NCBI GenBank assembly: GCA_038745625.1
Contig: JBCDLG010000071.1
Span: 1-15,952 of the forward strand
DNA: 15,952 bases
Direction: 5' to 3'
Origin: Parvularcula sp038745625
GTDB lineage: Bacteria; Pseudomonadota; Alphaproteobacteria; Caulobacterales; Parvularculaceae
The notes under the pieces are model-generated. The model saw only the letters and a program-made list of their open reading frames with translations, made no database searches and was not told where the DNA came from. Below, in pieces: positions 1 through 7,161 of the stretch (position 1 is the stretch's first letter; each line of letters begins with the position of its first letter). The position numbers and the translations under genes are program-made.

Positions 1-30
1 TATTCTTCGAACCGGCGAAGTCGACGCAGC

Positions 31-462
31 CTAGGTCACGCGGCGACTAACAAGGTCCTGGATCAAGATCTGCTGCACCGCTTCGGGGTAGAGTTGATCG
101 AGAACACCCTGGACCTTGTCTTTGATCGTGTTGGCAATCTCAGGATCGGTGATGCCGTCGTCAAACACACCGTCATGGGACAAGTGCATCAAAGCCATGA
201 GAATCCGGTCACGGATGATCTCTTGCCTCTCCAGAGCCTCATCAGCGACTTTGCTGTCAAATTCAATGTTGAAGGAAACGACCACCATCCCCTGGGTCCG
301 GAGGGTATCCCCCACGGGCACAACGAAAGGTCGCTTGAATCGTAGCACGGTCGTCCGTGCTTCTTGTTTGCCCTTCCCACCAGCAAACGCTGTGCCCGGC
401 GCAATGGCCAAACACAGGCACAACGCTCCAAGGAGCGCTTTCCATTTTTGTTGCTTCACCAC
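31..462 (-). CDS. FliL-like flagellar basal body-associated protein
   Basis: A 143-residue protein, last gene in view of the flagellar operon. Residues 1-27 look like a cleavable signal peptide (basic MVKQQKWK, hydrophobic LLGALCLCLAIAPG, then AFA before GG). The rest has the FliL pattern: a beta-rich start (FVVPVG, then VVVSFNIEF), an amphipathic helix with IIRDRILMALMHL, and a C-terminal strand ILIQDLVSRRV close to the usual FliL ending. Family knowledge: FliL sits beside the MotAB stator at the flagellar base and supports torque or stator stability. Odd point: FliL normally has a retained single membrane anchor, whereas this N-terminus reads as exported and possibly released. The start is GTG at 462; the ATG at 466 is in another frame and only 1 nt from the GGAGG site. 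It lies 28 nt after flgH, so co-transcription is likely. The family call is moderately sure. Confidence 0.66.
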   Translation of the reverse strand: MVKQQKWKALLGALCLCLAIAPGTAFAGGKGKQEARTTVLRFKRPFVVPVGDTLRTQGMVVVSFNIEFDSKVADEALERQEIIRDRILMALMHLSHDGVFDDGITDPEIANTIKDKVQGVLDQLYPEAVQQILIQDLVSRRVT

Positions 463-467
463 CCATA

Positions 468-472
468 CCTCC
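468..472 (-). promoter_or_regulatory. Shine-Dalgarno site fixing the GTG start of the FliL-like gene
   Basis: On the minus strand GGAGG lies 5 nt before a GTG-GTG pair whose first codon is at 462. An ATG at 466 is only 1 nt from the site and opens a different frame with no recognisable product, so GTG is the likely start. Confidence 0.6.
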
Positions 473-490
473 AGTTAAATCCGTTCCCTC

Positions 491-1177
491 CTAGAACGGA
501 AGAACGACGTCGAGGAGGCGATTGCCATACCCTCTTCGCCCAGTTGCACTGATTGGACCACCGGTGACATACCGGATATCCGCTTCAGCGATCCGATCAT
601 GCAACACCATGTTTTGTCGCGAGATATCTTCGGGTCGCACGATGCCAGAGACGTGCAGCTGGCGGCGATCCGCACCGACGAGCACGGATTGATTACCCTC
701 GATCACTAGGTCTCCCGAAGGCAGCTCATCAATGATGCGCGCGGCAAGACGGAGTGTGATCTCGTCCGCACGCCGCAGATTGCCTTGGCCCCTGATCCTC
801 TCTTCACTGGTGAGGTCGAGACCCGGGTTCAGATTCGCATCAAATGGCAGAGAATTGGCGGCCCATTGCGGGAGGCCGAAGCCAGCCGGCATGTCAAAGG
901 TCCGTTCGGAAATGCGGTTGAGCTGGCTATCGTTGATGATATCGGCGCTGTCGTCGATCTGCACAACCACGGTGAGAAGGTCACCGACCTCCCGGGCGCG
1001 CCGGTTGCCGAACAGCGATTGCGGGTCTCGGTTCCAAAGCGACGCTGATGTCGAGGCGGGTTCAAACTCTTCTGCCTGCGGACGTGGTGTGGTGCTGAAG
1101 ACCTCAGGCTCGAGCGTCGACGAAGCGCAGGCGGCAAGAAGCGCAACGGCAGAAACGGAAATGAGGGCTCTTGTCAT
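491..1177 (-). CDS. flgH: Flagellar L-ring protein FlgH (lipoprotein)
   Basis: A 228-residue outer-membrane lipoprotein that forms the L ring, the bushing through which the flagellar rod crosses the outer membrane. A lipobox LLAAC gives the lipidated Cys17 after a short hydrophobic signal. The FlgH signature follows: SLFGNRRAREVGDLLTVVV (about residues 54-72), then the GNLRRADEITLRLAARI block, VIEGNQSV, and the terminal GNRLLDVVLPF, close to the family's usual ending. Length is typical for FlgH. Its ATG overlaps the flgA stop by 4 nt (ATGA), so translation is coupled to the L/P-ring chaperone gene; GGAGG lies 7 nt upstream inside flgA. Function follows from family membership and operon context. 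Confidence 0.95.
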   Translation of the reverse strand: MTRALISVSAVALLAACASSTLEPEVFSTTPRPQAEEFEPASTSASLWNRDPQSLFGNRRAREVGDLLTVVVQIDDSADIINDSQLNRISERTFDMPAGFGLPQWAANSLPFDANLNPGLDLTSEERIRGQGNLRRADEITLRLAARIIDELPSGDLVIEGNQSVLVGADRRQLHVSGIVRPEDISRQNMVLHDRIAEADIRYVTGGPISATGRRGYGNRLLDVVLPF

Positions 1178-1569
1178 ACGCCAACCTCCACCCTGCCGGG
1201 TGCGATAACGATCGCGCCAATCGGGTTGCGACGGCCAGGTAGTGATATATCGATCCGCTCACCAACGGATCCCTCGCCGAGCGCGCGACCTTGCATCTCC
1301 AAGCTGAGCGCGCCGCGGCGAAAATGAACCGCGACAGTGTCTTGGCGGCTAACGGCCGTCGGTTGTGTGACGTCATAGGGGCGCAAAACGCGGCCCTCAA
1401 AAATGGGGCGCCGCACCGCCATCCCCACAAAGACCTTCATTTCCTCTGGCGTGGTGGCATTAAGGTCCGCTGCAGTCAGCACATCGCCGCGGGCCAAGGG
1501 TCGCGCTGCCAGGACCTCAGCCGAGGCCGTGCCCGACAGGGCGAGAAGAACAACCAGAAGCGCACGCAT
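1174..1569 (-). CDS. flgA: Flagellar P-ring assembly chaperone FlgA (short form)
   Basis: A 131-residue periplasmic protein. FlgA helps the P-ring protein FlgI assemble around the rod. Residues 1-17 are a signal peptide ending ASA. The mature part begins with a SAF-like segment (ARPLARGDVLTAADL) and continues with the FlgA C-terminal domain: GRVLRPYDVTQPTAVSRQD, VAVHFRRGALSLEMQGRAL, GERIDI and a terminal PGRVEVGV. It lacks the larger N-terminal domain of enterobacterial FlgA (roughly 220 residues), as short alphaproteobacterial versions do. The ATG overlaps the flgG stop (TGATG), and no good ribosome site is seen before it, so re-initiation after flgG is likely. No flgI is in view. Confidence 0.9.
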   Translation of the reverse strand: MRALLVVLLALSGTASAEVLAARPLARGDVLTAADLNATTPEEMKVFVGMAVRRPIFEGRVLRPYDVTQPTAVSRQDTVAVHFRRGALSLEMQGRALGEGSVGERIDISLPGRRNPIGAIVIAPGRVEVGV

Positions 1570-2354
1570 CAGCGGATCCGCGTCGCGGCCGAGAGCATCT
1601 CGTCAGCCGCTGTCATCACCCGCGAGTTGAGCTCATAGCCGCGCTGCGCCTCGATCAAGTCAGCGATTTCGGCGACGACATCGACGGTGGATTCTTCAAG
1701 GTAGCCCTGGCGCAGAAAGCCCGCGCCATCGATCCCGGCAAAGCCGGTGAGCGGCACACCAGAGGCCTCGGTCTCGCGGAACAGGTTGCCGCCGAGCGCC
1801 TCAAGACCCTGCTCGTTGGCAAAGGTCGTGATCTGGAAGATGCCAATCTGCTGCGGGGGCGTGCCATCATCGAAGATCGCGAAGGCTTGACCATCATTTG
1901 ATATGCGTACGGATCGCGCGATTTCCGGCACGGCGAGACCACCTGCGACTTGGAAACCCTCTGCGGTGACGATGAGCCCGTTGGGGTCGAGAGAAAAACG
2001 GCCATCCCGTGTGAAAGCGATTTCGCCTGATGGGAGCTCGACATCGAAATAGCCTCGCCCCTCAATCGCGATATCAAGATCACCTTGCGTGTTGGTGAGG
2101 ACACCTTGCGTGGGATTGGCGGTGACAGCCGCGGTGCGGACGCCGATACCGATCTGCACCCCTCCGGGCACGATCGTTCCTGTGCGCGAGGACAGGACGC
2201 CAGGCGTCACCTCTTGACGGTACAGGAGGTCAGCAAAGGAAGCGCGCCGCGCCGAATACGCCGTAGTCGACATATTAGCGATGTTGTTGGCGATGGTCGC
2301 AACACGGGTCTGCTGCGCTTCCATACCGGTCGCAGCTATTCTCAAAGCTGTCAT
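1569..2354 (-). CDS. flgG: Flagellar distal rod protein FlgG
   Basis: A 261-residue rod protein, the expected FlgG length. The N-terminal rod motif is ANNIANMSTTAYSARRASF (residues 22-40), and the C-terminal helix reads EAQRGYELNSRVMTAADEML, both diagnostic of FlgG. The middle has the usual GVLTNTQGDLDIAIEGRGYF and FTRDGRFSLDPNG blocks. FlgG forms the distal rod exported by the flagellar type III apparatus, so it has no signal peptide. Small oddity: the common NTTGFK of the N-terminal motif is STTAYS here. The start at 2354 is backed by GGAGAGAG about 5 nt upstream, just after the flgF stop. The stop codon overlaps the flgA start by one base. Confidence 0.96.
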   Translation of the reverse strand: MTALRIAATGMEAQQTRVATIANNIANMSTTAYSARRASFADLLYRQEVTPGVLSSRTGTIVPGGVQIGIGVRTAAVTANPTQGVLTNTQGDLDIAIEGRGYFDVELPSGEIAFTRDGRFSLDPNGLIVTAEGFQVAGGLAVPEIARSVRISNDGQAFAIFDDGTPPQQIGIFQITTFANEQGLEALGGNLFRETEASGVPLTGFAGIDGAGFLRQGYLEESTVDVVAEIADLIEAQRGYELNSRVMTAADEMLSAATRIR

Positions 2355-2367
2355 AGAACTCTCTCCA

Positions 2368-3084
2368 TTATCTCCGTGTACCTAGCGCTTCAATGAGCGA
2401 TAAGATGCGGTCATGTTCACTTTCGCCGAGATTGGCACCGGCCTCGTACATCCGTTGGACCTCGATCAGCCGTGCCATCTCTTCCACCGGGCTCACATTC
2501 GAGCCCTCTAGAAAGCCCTGGCGAATGCGGGCCTCTTCAGCGAACCGGACGGGACCATCATTGCGCCAGAGGTTGTCGCTGACACGGGACAGGCCCTCGG
2601 GCTCCGCCATCAGTATACCGATTTGTGCCACGCCGAGACCGTCGGCGGTGACGGTGCCATCCGAGCTGACGGCAACCTCAATCGCGTTCGGCGGCAGCTG
2701 GACCGGCGTGCCAACATCATCGAGGACGGGATCACCATCAGGCGTCACCAACTGACCATCCGAATCTGTCTGAAACCGGCCTGCGCGCGTTAAGAGAACC
2801 TCGCCTCCGCGGTTGACCGCGAACCAGCCATCGCCATCAATGGCGAGGTCAAAGACAGCGCCAGTTTCAATCAAAGCACCTTGATCCAAAACGGGGAAAT
2901 GGGCCCGCAAGGCACCCATCGACACCGAGGGCTCATCAGCACGTGTACTGACAAACTCCGAAAACAAGGCGGCCTCGGTCCGATAGCCTTCGGTGTTGGC
3001 GTTGGCGATGTTGTTAGCGATCACGGACAGCTCATTGAGCAGCCCTGTTTGACGGCTGAGGCTCACGGTGATCGCGTCGCTCAT
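2368..3084 (-). CDS. flgF: Flagellar proximal rod protein FlgF
   Basis: A 238-residue rod protein paralogous to FlgG. The N-terminal motif ANNIANANTEGYRTEAALF is typical of FlgF, followed by FDLAIDGDGWFAV and LLTRAGRFQTDSDGQL. The C-terminal helix contains EMARLIEVQRMYEAG. FlgF is a proximal rod component joining MS ring and distal rod, exported by the flagellar secretion system. It starts 3 nt after the motA stop and ends 13 nt before flgG, so it is in the same transcript. No internal promoter is visible. Confidence 0.95.
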   Translation of the reverse strand: MSDAITVSLSRQTGLLNELSVIANNIANANTEGYRTEAALFSEFVSTRADEPSVSMGALRAHFPVLDQGALIETGAVFDLAIDGDGWFAVNRGGEVLLTRAGRFQTDSDGQLVTPDGDPVLDDVGTPVQLPPNAIEVAVSSDGTVTADGLGVAQIGILMAEPEGLSRVSDNLWRNDGPVRFAEEARIRQGFLEGSNVSPVEEMARLIEVQRMYEAGANLGESEHDRILSLIEALGTRR

Positions 3085-3087
3085 GGG

Positions 3088-3954
3088 TTATGCTGCTTTC
3101 TTCATACTACGGATCGCCTCGTCCATTTCCAGGAAGCTTGGGCGAACCTTGCCGGGTGCGTTGCGCCGCCCGACTTCGATACACATCACAGCCGGGTGGG
3201 CATGGAGCCAGTGCACCAGGACCTCTCGGATCAAGCCGTAGAAGGCTTGCTCTTCCTCACGCACCTGCCGCACACGCTCTGCAAACGGACCAACAATACC
3301 ATATGCCAAGAAGACACCAAGAAAGGTTCCAACCAAAGCCGAGCCAATCATCTGTCCAAGGATCTCTGGTGGCTTGTCAATTGAGGCCATGGTTTTGATC
3401 ACGCCGAGCACCGCCGCGACGATTCCGAGTGCTGGTAGAGCATCTGCCACCTTACCCAGTGCGTGGGCACCATGGAGGCTGTCCTCTTTCATCTGCATCA
3501 GCTGCTTTTCGAGCATCTCTTCAACTTGAAAGGCATTGTCGAAATTCATGATCATGGAGCGCAGCGTATCGCAGATGATTTCCACCGTGTACTTATCACC
3601 AAGCAGCTTGGGATAGGCTTGGAAGATCTGCGAGTCCTGCGGGTCCTCAATGGAGCGCTCGAGTTCGGTCGGGTCCTTCGCTCCCAGGTCAAGCAGCGTG
3701 TGCAGCAAGCAGAGGAGGTCTTGGTAGTCAGTCTTGTTAAACTTCGGCCCCTTGATCATCGCACCAAGATCAGCGCCGGTGTGCTTGATCACCGCGCCAT
3801 CATTGCCGGAGATGAACGCGCCCATGGCCGCGCCGCCGATCATCATCATCTCGAACGGCAAGGCATGCAAAATGATCTCAATCTTGCCCCCGGCGAGCGT
3901 ATAGCCGCCGAACACCATGACCATCGTCAAGAGGACACCAAGAAGCGCAACCAT
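3088..3954 (-). CDS. motA: Flagellar motor stator protein MotA
   Basis: A 288-residue inner-membrane proton-channel subunit of the flagellar stator. Four membrane segments are visible: about residues 1-20, 33-50, 172-192 and 203-223. The conserved channel prolines are present as DALPALGIVAAVLG (Pro174) and GTFLGVFLAYGIVGP (Pro223). The large cytoplasmic loop carries LERSIEDP, where E99 matches the rotor-facing Glu98 of E. coli. No arginine sits at the usual Arg90 place (GAKDP instead, with Lys93 close), judged by eye. It is the first gene of the flagellar operon and its partner motB is not in view, so motB must be elsewhere, as in some other alphaproteobacteria. The start at 3954 has AGGAAG 5 nt upstream; that site overlaps a perfect palindrome. 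Confidence 0.96.
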   Translation of the reverse strand: MVALLGVLLTMVMVFGGYTLAGGKIEIILHALPFEMMMIGGAAMGAFISGNDGAVIKHTGADLGAMIKGPKFNKTDYQDLLCLLHTLLDLGAKDPTELERSIEDPQDSQIFQAYPKLLGDKYTVEIICDTLRSMIMNFDNAFQVEEMLEKQLMQMKEDSLHGAHALGKVADALPALGIVAAVLGVIKTMASIDKPPEILGQMIGSALVGTFLGVFLAYGIVGPFAERVRQVREEEQAFYGLIREVLVHWLHAHPAVMCIEVGRRNAPGKVRPSFLEMDEAIRSMKKAA

Positions 3955-3962
3955 GCAGGCTT

Positions 3963-3978
3963 CCTATGCGCGCATAGG
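3963..3978. promoter_or_regulatory. Perfect 16-bp palindrome in the motA leader
   Basis: CCTATGCGCGCATAGG is identical to its own reverse complement. Its motA-proximal end overlaps three bases of the AGGAAG ribosome site, whose last base is 5 nt before the ATG. It could be a dimeric repressor site or, in RNA, a 6-bp stem with a CGCG loop covering part of the ribosome site. It also contains a three-codon frame (ATG CGC GCA TAG). The structure is seen; the function is inferred. Confidence 0.45.
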
Positions 3979-3993
3979 TTGCCGAACCGTTAA
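3979..3993 (-). promoter_or_regulatory. Possible CtrA-like box before the flagellar operon
   Basis: On the minus strand TTAA-N7-GCAA matches the CtrA consensus TTAA-N7-TTAA at 6 of 8 positions and abuts the palindrome. CtrA controls flagellar operons in many alphaproteobacteria. The match is incomplete, so this is a weak call. Confidence 0.22.
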
Positions 3994-4167
3994 GTGGCAC
4001 TTTCTGGATGCAGCCTTGGCGCGAAAGTTTCATGCAATGCAGCAGAGCGTCGCCGAAGCCTCTAAGTCGCGGCCAGATACGCCATTGATCGGCAGCCTGA
4101 GCAACAGGTTTCTGACAAGCCGGTGGACAAAATCCAGACCAAGCCAAGGCACGCTGGGACCAGCAGT

Positions 4168-4183
4168 TGGCACGACCTGTGCA
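4168..4183 (+). promoter_or_regulatory. Sigma-54 (RpoN)-type -24/-12 promoter candidate for the receptor gene
   Basis: TGGCACG-ACCT-GTGCA matches the consensus TGGCACG-N4-TTGCW at 11 of 12 defined positions. The invariant GG (4169-4170) and GC (4181-4182) are exactly 10 bases apart. It faces the TonB receptor, with a predicted start near 4194 and a leader of about 170 nt. The same bases also form a near-dyad TTGGCAC-N5-GTGCAAA (6 of 7 pairs), so a repressor operator is the main alternative. An inverted repeat lies 3 bp upstream. Confidence 0.45.
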
Positions 4184-4349
4184 AATTTCAGACGTGTGCG
4201 GTGCAGCGTGAATATTGCGCCGCACAATGACGATGTTGCTTTGGCGTCACATGAATGGGGTAAATGTCGCTGGACAACGTTATCAGGCCTCGACCCCCTA
4301 GGCATCGAACCCAACGTGGTGGAGGAGACACCACAACCAAAACATGACC

Positions 4350-4354
4350 GGAGG
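4350..4354 (+). promoter_or_regulatory. Shine-Dalgarno site supporting the downstream receptor start
   Basis: GGAGG lies 10 nt before ATG 4365 and 7 nt before an in-frame TTG at 4362. It falls inside the reading frame if ATG 4344 were used, which argues against that upstream start; the nearest site before 4344 is about 16 nt away. Confidence 0.5.
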
Positions 4355-4364
4355 ATCCCCCTTG

Positions 4365-6677
4365 ATGCCGACTAAGCGTCTTACGCGCCTTCTCATTGGC
4401 GCTTCACTGCCCGCCATCGCCGTGATGGCGTCGGCGTCCGCGCAGGACGAACCCCGTCGGGGCTCCATCGATGCCCTCACCGACGTCATCACCGTGACGG
4501 CGACCAAGAGCCAAGACCCAGAAGACGTACAAGACGTTGCGCTGTCGGTGTCGGCCTTTAACGAAGCGTCACTTGATGCGCTGAACGTCCGCACGCTGGA
4601 GGATCTGAGCTTCTCGGCGCCCAACGTCTCTCTCGATGATATCGGCACGGCGCGGGGCCAGGCGAACTTCTCGATCCGTGGTCTTGGTGTGAACTCGTCG
4701 ATCGGCTCGATTGACCCCTCAGTCGGCGTCTTTGTCGATGGCATTTACCTTGGCATCAACTCCGGTGTCGTCTTCGACACTTTTGACCTCGACAGTGTTG
4801 AGGTGTTGCGTGGTCCGCAAGGGATCCTCTTTGGTCGGAACACCACCGGTGGTGCGGTGCTGATCAACACCGGCAACCCCACCGACGAGTTCGAAGCCAA
4901 AGTGCGTGTGGCAACGGAATCGCCCGTCGATGATGGCCGCGGTGGTCCCAACCACTTTGTGATGGGCACCGTCTCCGGCCCGATCATTCCTGGCAAGCTG
5001 AACGGCAAATTCGGCGCCTATTACAACCAGGACGAAGGCTATTTCGAGAACCAGTTCGATGGCAGCAATCTGGGCGAAGCGCTCACTTATATCGTCCGTG
5101 GTGCACTTGAGTACTTCCCAACGGACAATCTCACCTTCCTTCTGAAAACAGAGTATTTCAGCAATGAAGGCGACGGCCCGCCAGGACAAAACCGCGGCGT
5201 CTTCGAGCGTGACAGTTTTGATATCTCAATCGATGAGCCCGGCGACCTTCAGGTAGAAACGACCACCGTTTCGCTCCGCACAGACTGGGAGCTGAACTTC
5301 GGTACACTGACCAACATCTTTGGTTATCGGGAATTTGAGCAAGACACGTTGGGTGACATCGACGCACTGCCTGCTTTCGTCTTCCACTCCGACACGCAGA
5401 GCAAGCAGGATCAAATCTCCAATGAGATCCGCTACGCTGGCACATTTGGTCGGGCTGACGTGAAGGCTGGCTTCTTCTACTTCCAATCTGATTTGGAAGT
5501 AACGGAAAACCGTACGATTCCGGTATCCGCGCTACCAAACTCAACGGGTGGCGGTGTGCAGGATCAGACGGTCTTGGGCGCCTTCGCACAGGTCGACTAC
5601 GCGCTGACTGACACGCTGATTGCGACCGGCGGCCTCCGCTGGGGTTATGAAGAAAAAGACGCCTCGGTTACTTACGTGCGACCGCGTGAGCGCTGCAGCA
5701 TTGGGGCTGGGACATGCCCATTCACCGGGACCAACCCGACGCTCGCTATGGTTGGCGTCACCGAGGACAATGGTTTCGAGGACGATGATAGTTGGGAAAA
5801 TTTGAGCCCTAAACTCGGCCTTCAATGGATCCCCAATGATCGCCGGACCTATTATGCGAGCTGGACGCGGGGCTTCCGCTCGGGCGGCTACAACTTCCGC
5901 ATCACAGACGTTCCTGCGTTTGAAAACCAGTTGGTCAATCAGGGTGGCGACATCGCAACCGATGAAGAGCAAGTCGACTCCTTCGAAATCGGCACCAAAC
6001 TTCAGAGCAATGACGGTCGTGCGCAGTTCAACGGCGCTGTGTTCTACACCGACGTCACGGACATGCAGCGGGAAGTTAACCTCGCCGATCCAGGTGCGGG
6101 CGTGTCGCAGCTGATCACCAACACGGCTGATGCCACCATCTGGGGTCTAGAGTTCGAGGCACGCTACCGTCTCACTGACTCCACACTTCTCATGGCGAAC
6201 TACGGCTATATTGATGCGTCGTATGACGAAGTGCGGTTCGATATCTCAAGTGATGGCGTTGTGAATGGCGCTGACGAAAACCTGGCGATCCCGCGGGTAC
6301 CGGAGAACACTTACGGTTTCACCCTGGTCCAAGAAGCCGACCTCGGCGAGGGCGGCTTGGTCACGGCACGGCTCTCGTTCCAGCACCGTGATGAGTTTGC
6401 CTATACCGACAACAATTTCGGCTTCATCCAGCCCGCGGACATGCTGGACTTCGACGTCAGCTGGGCCACCCCGGTCGAGGGGCTGACGGTCTCGCTTTAC
6501 GGCGAGAACATGCTCGACGAAGTCCAAGCAGGCGGCGACACCCAGCTTCCGCCAGGCTTTGGCGGCCCGCGGTCGGACGGCACGAATGACCCGTTCGGGG
6601 ACCGGCCGGCCAACGGCACCTTCTCGCCGCTCAAGCGCGGTCGCCGGGTCGGCTTGGAGGCCACATTCACCTTCTAG
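4365..6677 (+). CDS. TonB-dependent outer-membrane receptor
   Basis: A 770-residue outer-membrane transporter, energised by TonB-ExbBD, importing an unknown substrate. A signal peptide spans residues 1-26 (MPTKR, hydrophobic stretch, ASA before QDE). A TonB box-like DVITVTATK lies at 40-48. The plug follows with FSIRGLG, VGVFVDGIYLG and the diagnostic VEVLRGPQGILFGRNTTGGAV. The remainder is a 22-strand barrel pattern with GLRWGYEEKDASV, SPKLGLQWIPN, YASWTRGFRSGGYNF and a final VGLEATFTF ending in Phe. This is the large receptor group common in sphingomonads and caulobacters, whose substrates vary (siderophores, plant compounds, sugars, lignin fragments), so the ligand is not assigned. Two cysteines (444 and 451) may form a disulphide in one surface loop. 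The start at 4365 is chosen because of GGAGG and the signal peptide; ATG 4344 would add seven residues. The gene is monocistronic, ending at a strong terminator. Confidence 0.93.
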   Translation: MPTKRLTRLLIGASLPAIAVMASASAQDEPRRGSIDALTDVITVTATKSQDPEDVQDVALSVSAFNEASLDALNVRTLEDLSFSAPNVSLDDIGTARGQANFSIRGLGVNSSIGSIDPSVGVFVDGIYLGINSGVVFDTFDLDSVEVLRGPQGILFGRNTTGGAVLINTGNPTDEFEAKVRVATESPVDDGRGGPNHFVMGTVSGPIIPGKLNGKFGAYYNQDEGYFENQFDGSNLGEALTYIVRGALEYFPTDNLTFLLKTEYFSNEGDGPPGQNRGVFERDSFDISIDEPGDLQVETTTVSLRTDWELNFGTLTNIFGYREFEQDTLGDIDALPAFVFHSDTQSKQDQISNEIRYAGTFGRADVKAGFFYFQSDLEVTENRTIPVSALPNSTGGGVQDQTVLGAFAQVDYALTDTLIATGGLRWGYEEKDASVTYVRPRERCSIGAGTCPFTGTNPTLAMVGVTEDNGFEDDDSWENLSPKLGLQWIPNDRRTYYASWTRGFRSGGYNFRITDVPAFENQLVNQGGDIATDEEQVDSFEIGTKLQSNDGRAQFNGAVFYTDVTDMQREVNLADPGAGVSQLITNTADATIWGLEFEARYRLTDSTLLMANYGYIDASYDEVRFDISSDGVVNGADENLAIPRVPENTYGFTLVQEADLGEGGLVTARLSFQHRDEFAYTDNNFGFIQPADMLDFDVSWATPVEGLTVSLYGENMLDEVQAGGDTQLPPGFGGPRSDGTNDPFGDRPANGTFSPLKRGRRVGLEATFTF

Positions 6678-6705
6678 GGAGGGAAGGATCGCAATAAGAT
6701 CCGGG

Positions 6706-6731
6706 AAAAGGCGGCTTCGGCCGCCTTTTTT
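6706..6731 (+). terminator. Intrinsic terminator after the TonB receptor gene
   Basis: A 6-bp GC stem GGCGGC/GCCGCC closes a TTCG tetraloop in the very stable C(UUCG)G context and is followed by six T. Four A precede the stem, so it could also act on the minus strand. It separates the receptor gene from rpsO. Confidence 0.93.
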
Positions 6732-6747
6732 ACTGGGCGGGCCATGC

Positions 6748-6776
6748 TTGAACTTGGCGCGTTGTTTGTTTAAAAG
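6748..6776 (+). promoter_or_regulatory. Probable housekeeping promoter for rpsO
   Basis: TTGAAC (-35, 4 of 6 matches to TTGACA) and TAAAAG (-10, 4 of 6 to TATAAT) are separated by exactly 17 bp, right after the upstream terminator. This gives a leader of roughly 50 nt before rpsO. Confidence 0.55.
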
Positions 6777-6835
6777 CCGCGCCTCGCTGGACGGCGCCCC
6801 GGCACCCTTTCTTTCTCAGGCGCACGGAGACATCG

Positions 6836-7105
6836 ATGTCGATTACCCAAGAGCGCAAGTCTGCGCTGATGACCGAATACGCCACCAAAAGCGGCGACAC
6901 CGGTAGCCCAGAAGTGCAAGTCGCGATCCTCACCGAGCGGATCAACAACCTGACCGACCACTTCAAAGAGCACAAAAAAGACAACCACTCCCGTCGCGGC
7001 CTCCTGAAAATGGTGTCGCAGCGCCGGAACCTCCTCGACTACGTCAAGCGCAAGGATGAGGAGCGCTACCAGAGCCTCATCAGCCGCCTCGGCCTGCGCC
7101 GCTAA
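6836..7105 (+). CDS. rpsO: Small ribosomal subunit protein S15
   Basis: An 89-residue protein, the standard S15 length. The family signature is intact: GDTGSPEVQVAILTERINNL, then HKKDNHSRRGLL and RRNLLDYVKRKDEERY, ending LGLRR. S15 binds the central domain of 16S rRNA early in 30S assembly, at helices 20-22, and in several bacteria represses its own mRNA. GGAGA lies 5 nt before the ATG. Its own promoter and terminator flank it, followed by pnp, the widely conserved rpsO-pnp order. Confidence 0.99.
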   Translation: MSITQERKSALMTEYATKSGDTGSPEVQVAILTERINNLTDHFKEHKKDNHSRRGLLKMVSQRRNLLDYVKRKDEERYQSLISRLGLRR

Positions 7106-7126
7106 GCGGCCCTTTTCCGAAAGACG

Positions 7127-7161
7127 AGCCCGCGCCAACCCAGCTTGGCTCGGGCTTTTTT
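7127..7161 (+). terminator. Intergenic terminator/attenuator between rpsO and pnp
   Basis: AGCCCG-c-GCCAA pairs with TTGGC-t-CGGGCT (11 pairs with one C/T mismatch) around a 6-nt loop, followed by a T run to 7161. A terminator also sits here in E. coli, where part of the transcription reads through to pnp. Whether this one is leaky is not visible. Confidence 0.88.

Larger units (their letters stand above)
3955..4364. other. Divergent non-coding region between motA and the TonB receptor gene
   Basis: About 410 bases with no credible gene: the open frames here have no family look and no ribosome sites. It should hold the promoters for both the leftward flagellar operon and the rightward receptor gene. 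Items visible are a 16-bp palindrome (3963-3978), a CtrA-like half match (3979-3993), an inverted repeat GCTGG-GA-CCAGC (4153-4164), a sigma-54-like promoter on the plus strand (4168-4183) and a 6-bp stem GTGCGG/CCGCAC (4196-4201 with 4220-4225). No riboswitch consensus was recognised. Confidence 0.7.

Noticed and set aside
5..20. A CTTCG-CGAAG hairpin just after the FliL-like gene
   Set aside because: A 5-bp stem with no T run on the minus strand; too weak to call a terminator and too close to the window edge.
3995..4012. A second TGGCAC-like sigma-54 site on the plus strand
   Set aside because: The GG to GC distance is 12 instead of 10 bases.
4141..4185. A possible cobalamin riboswitch before the TonB receptor
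   Set aside because: Only scattered resemblance; the conserved B12-box sequence is absent.
3917..4375. Open frames on both strands in the motA/receptor gap (including 4030-4314 minus)
   Set aside because: Their translations have no family look, signal or ribosome site; the region is better read as regulatory.
6777..6835. An S15 autoregulatory structure in the rpsO leader
   Set aside because: The leader is GC rich, but no specific fold matching a known S15-binding leader could be drawn by eye.
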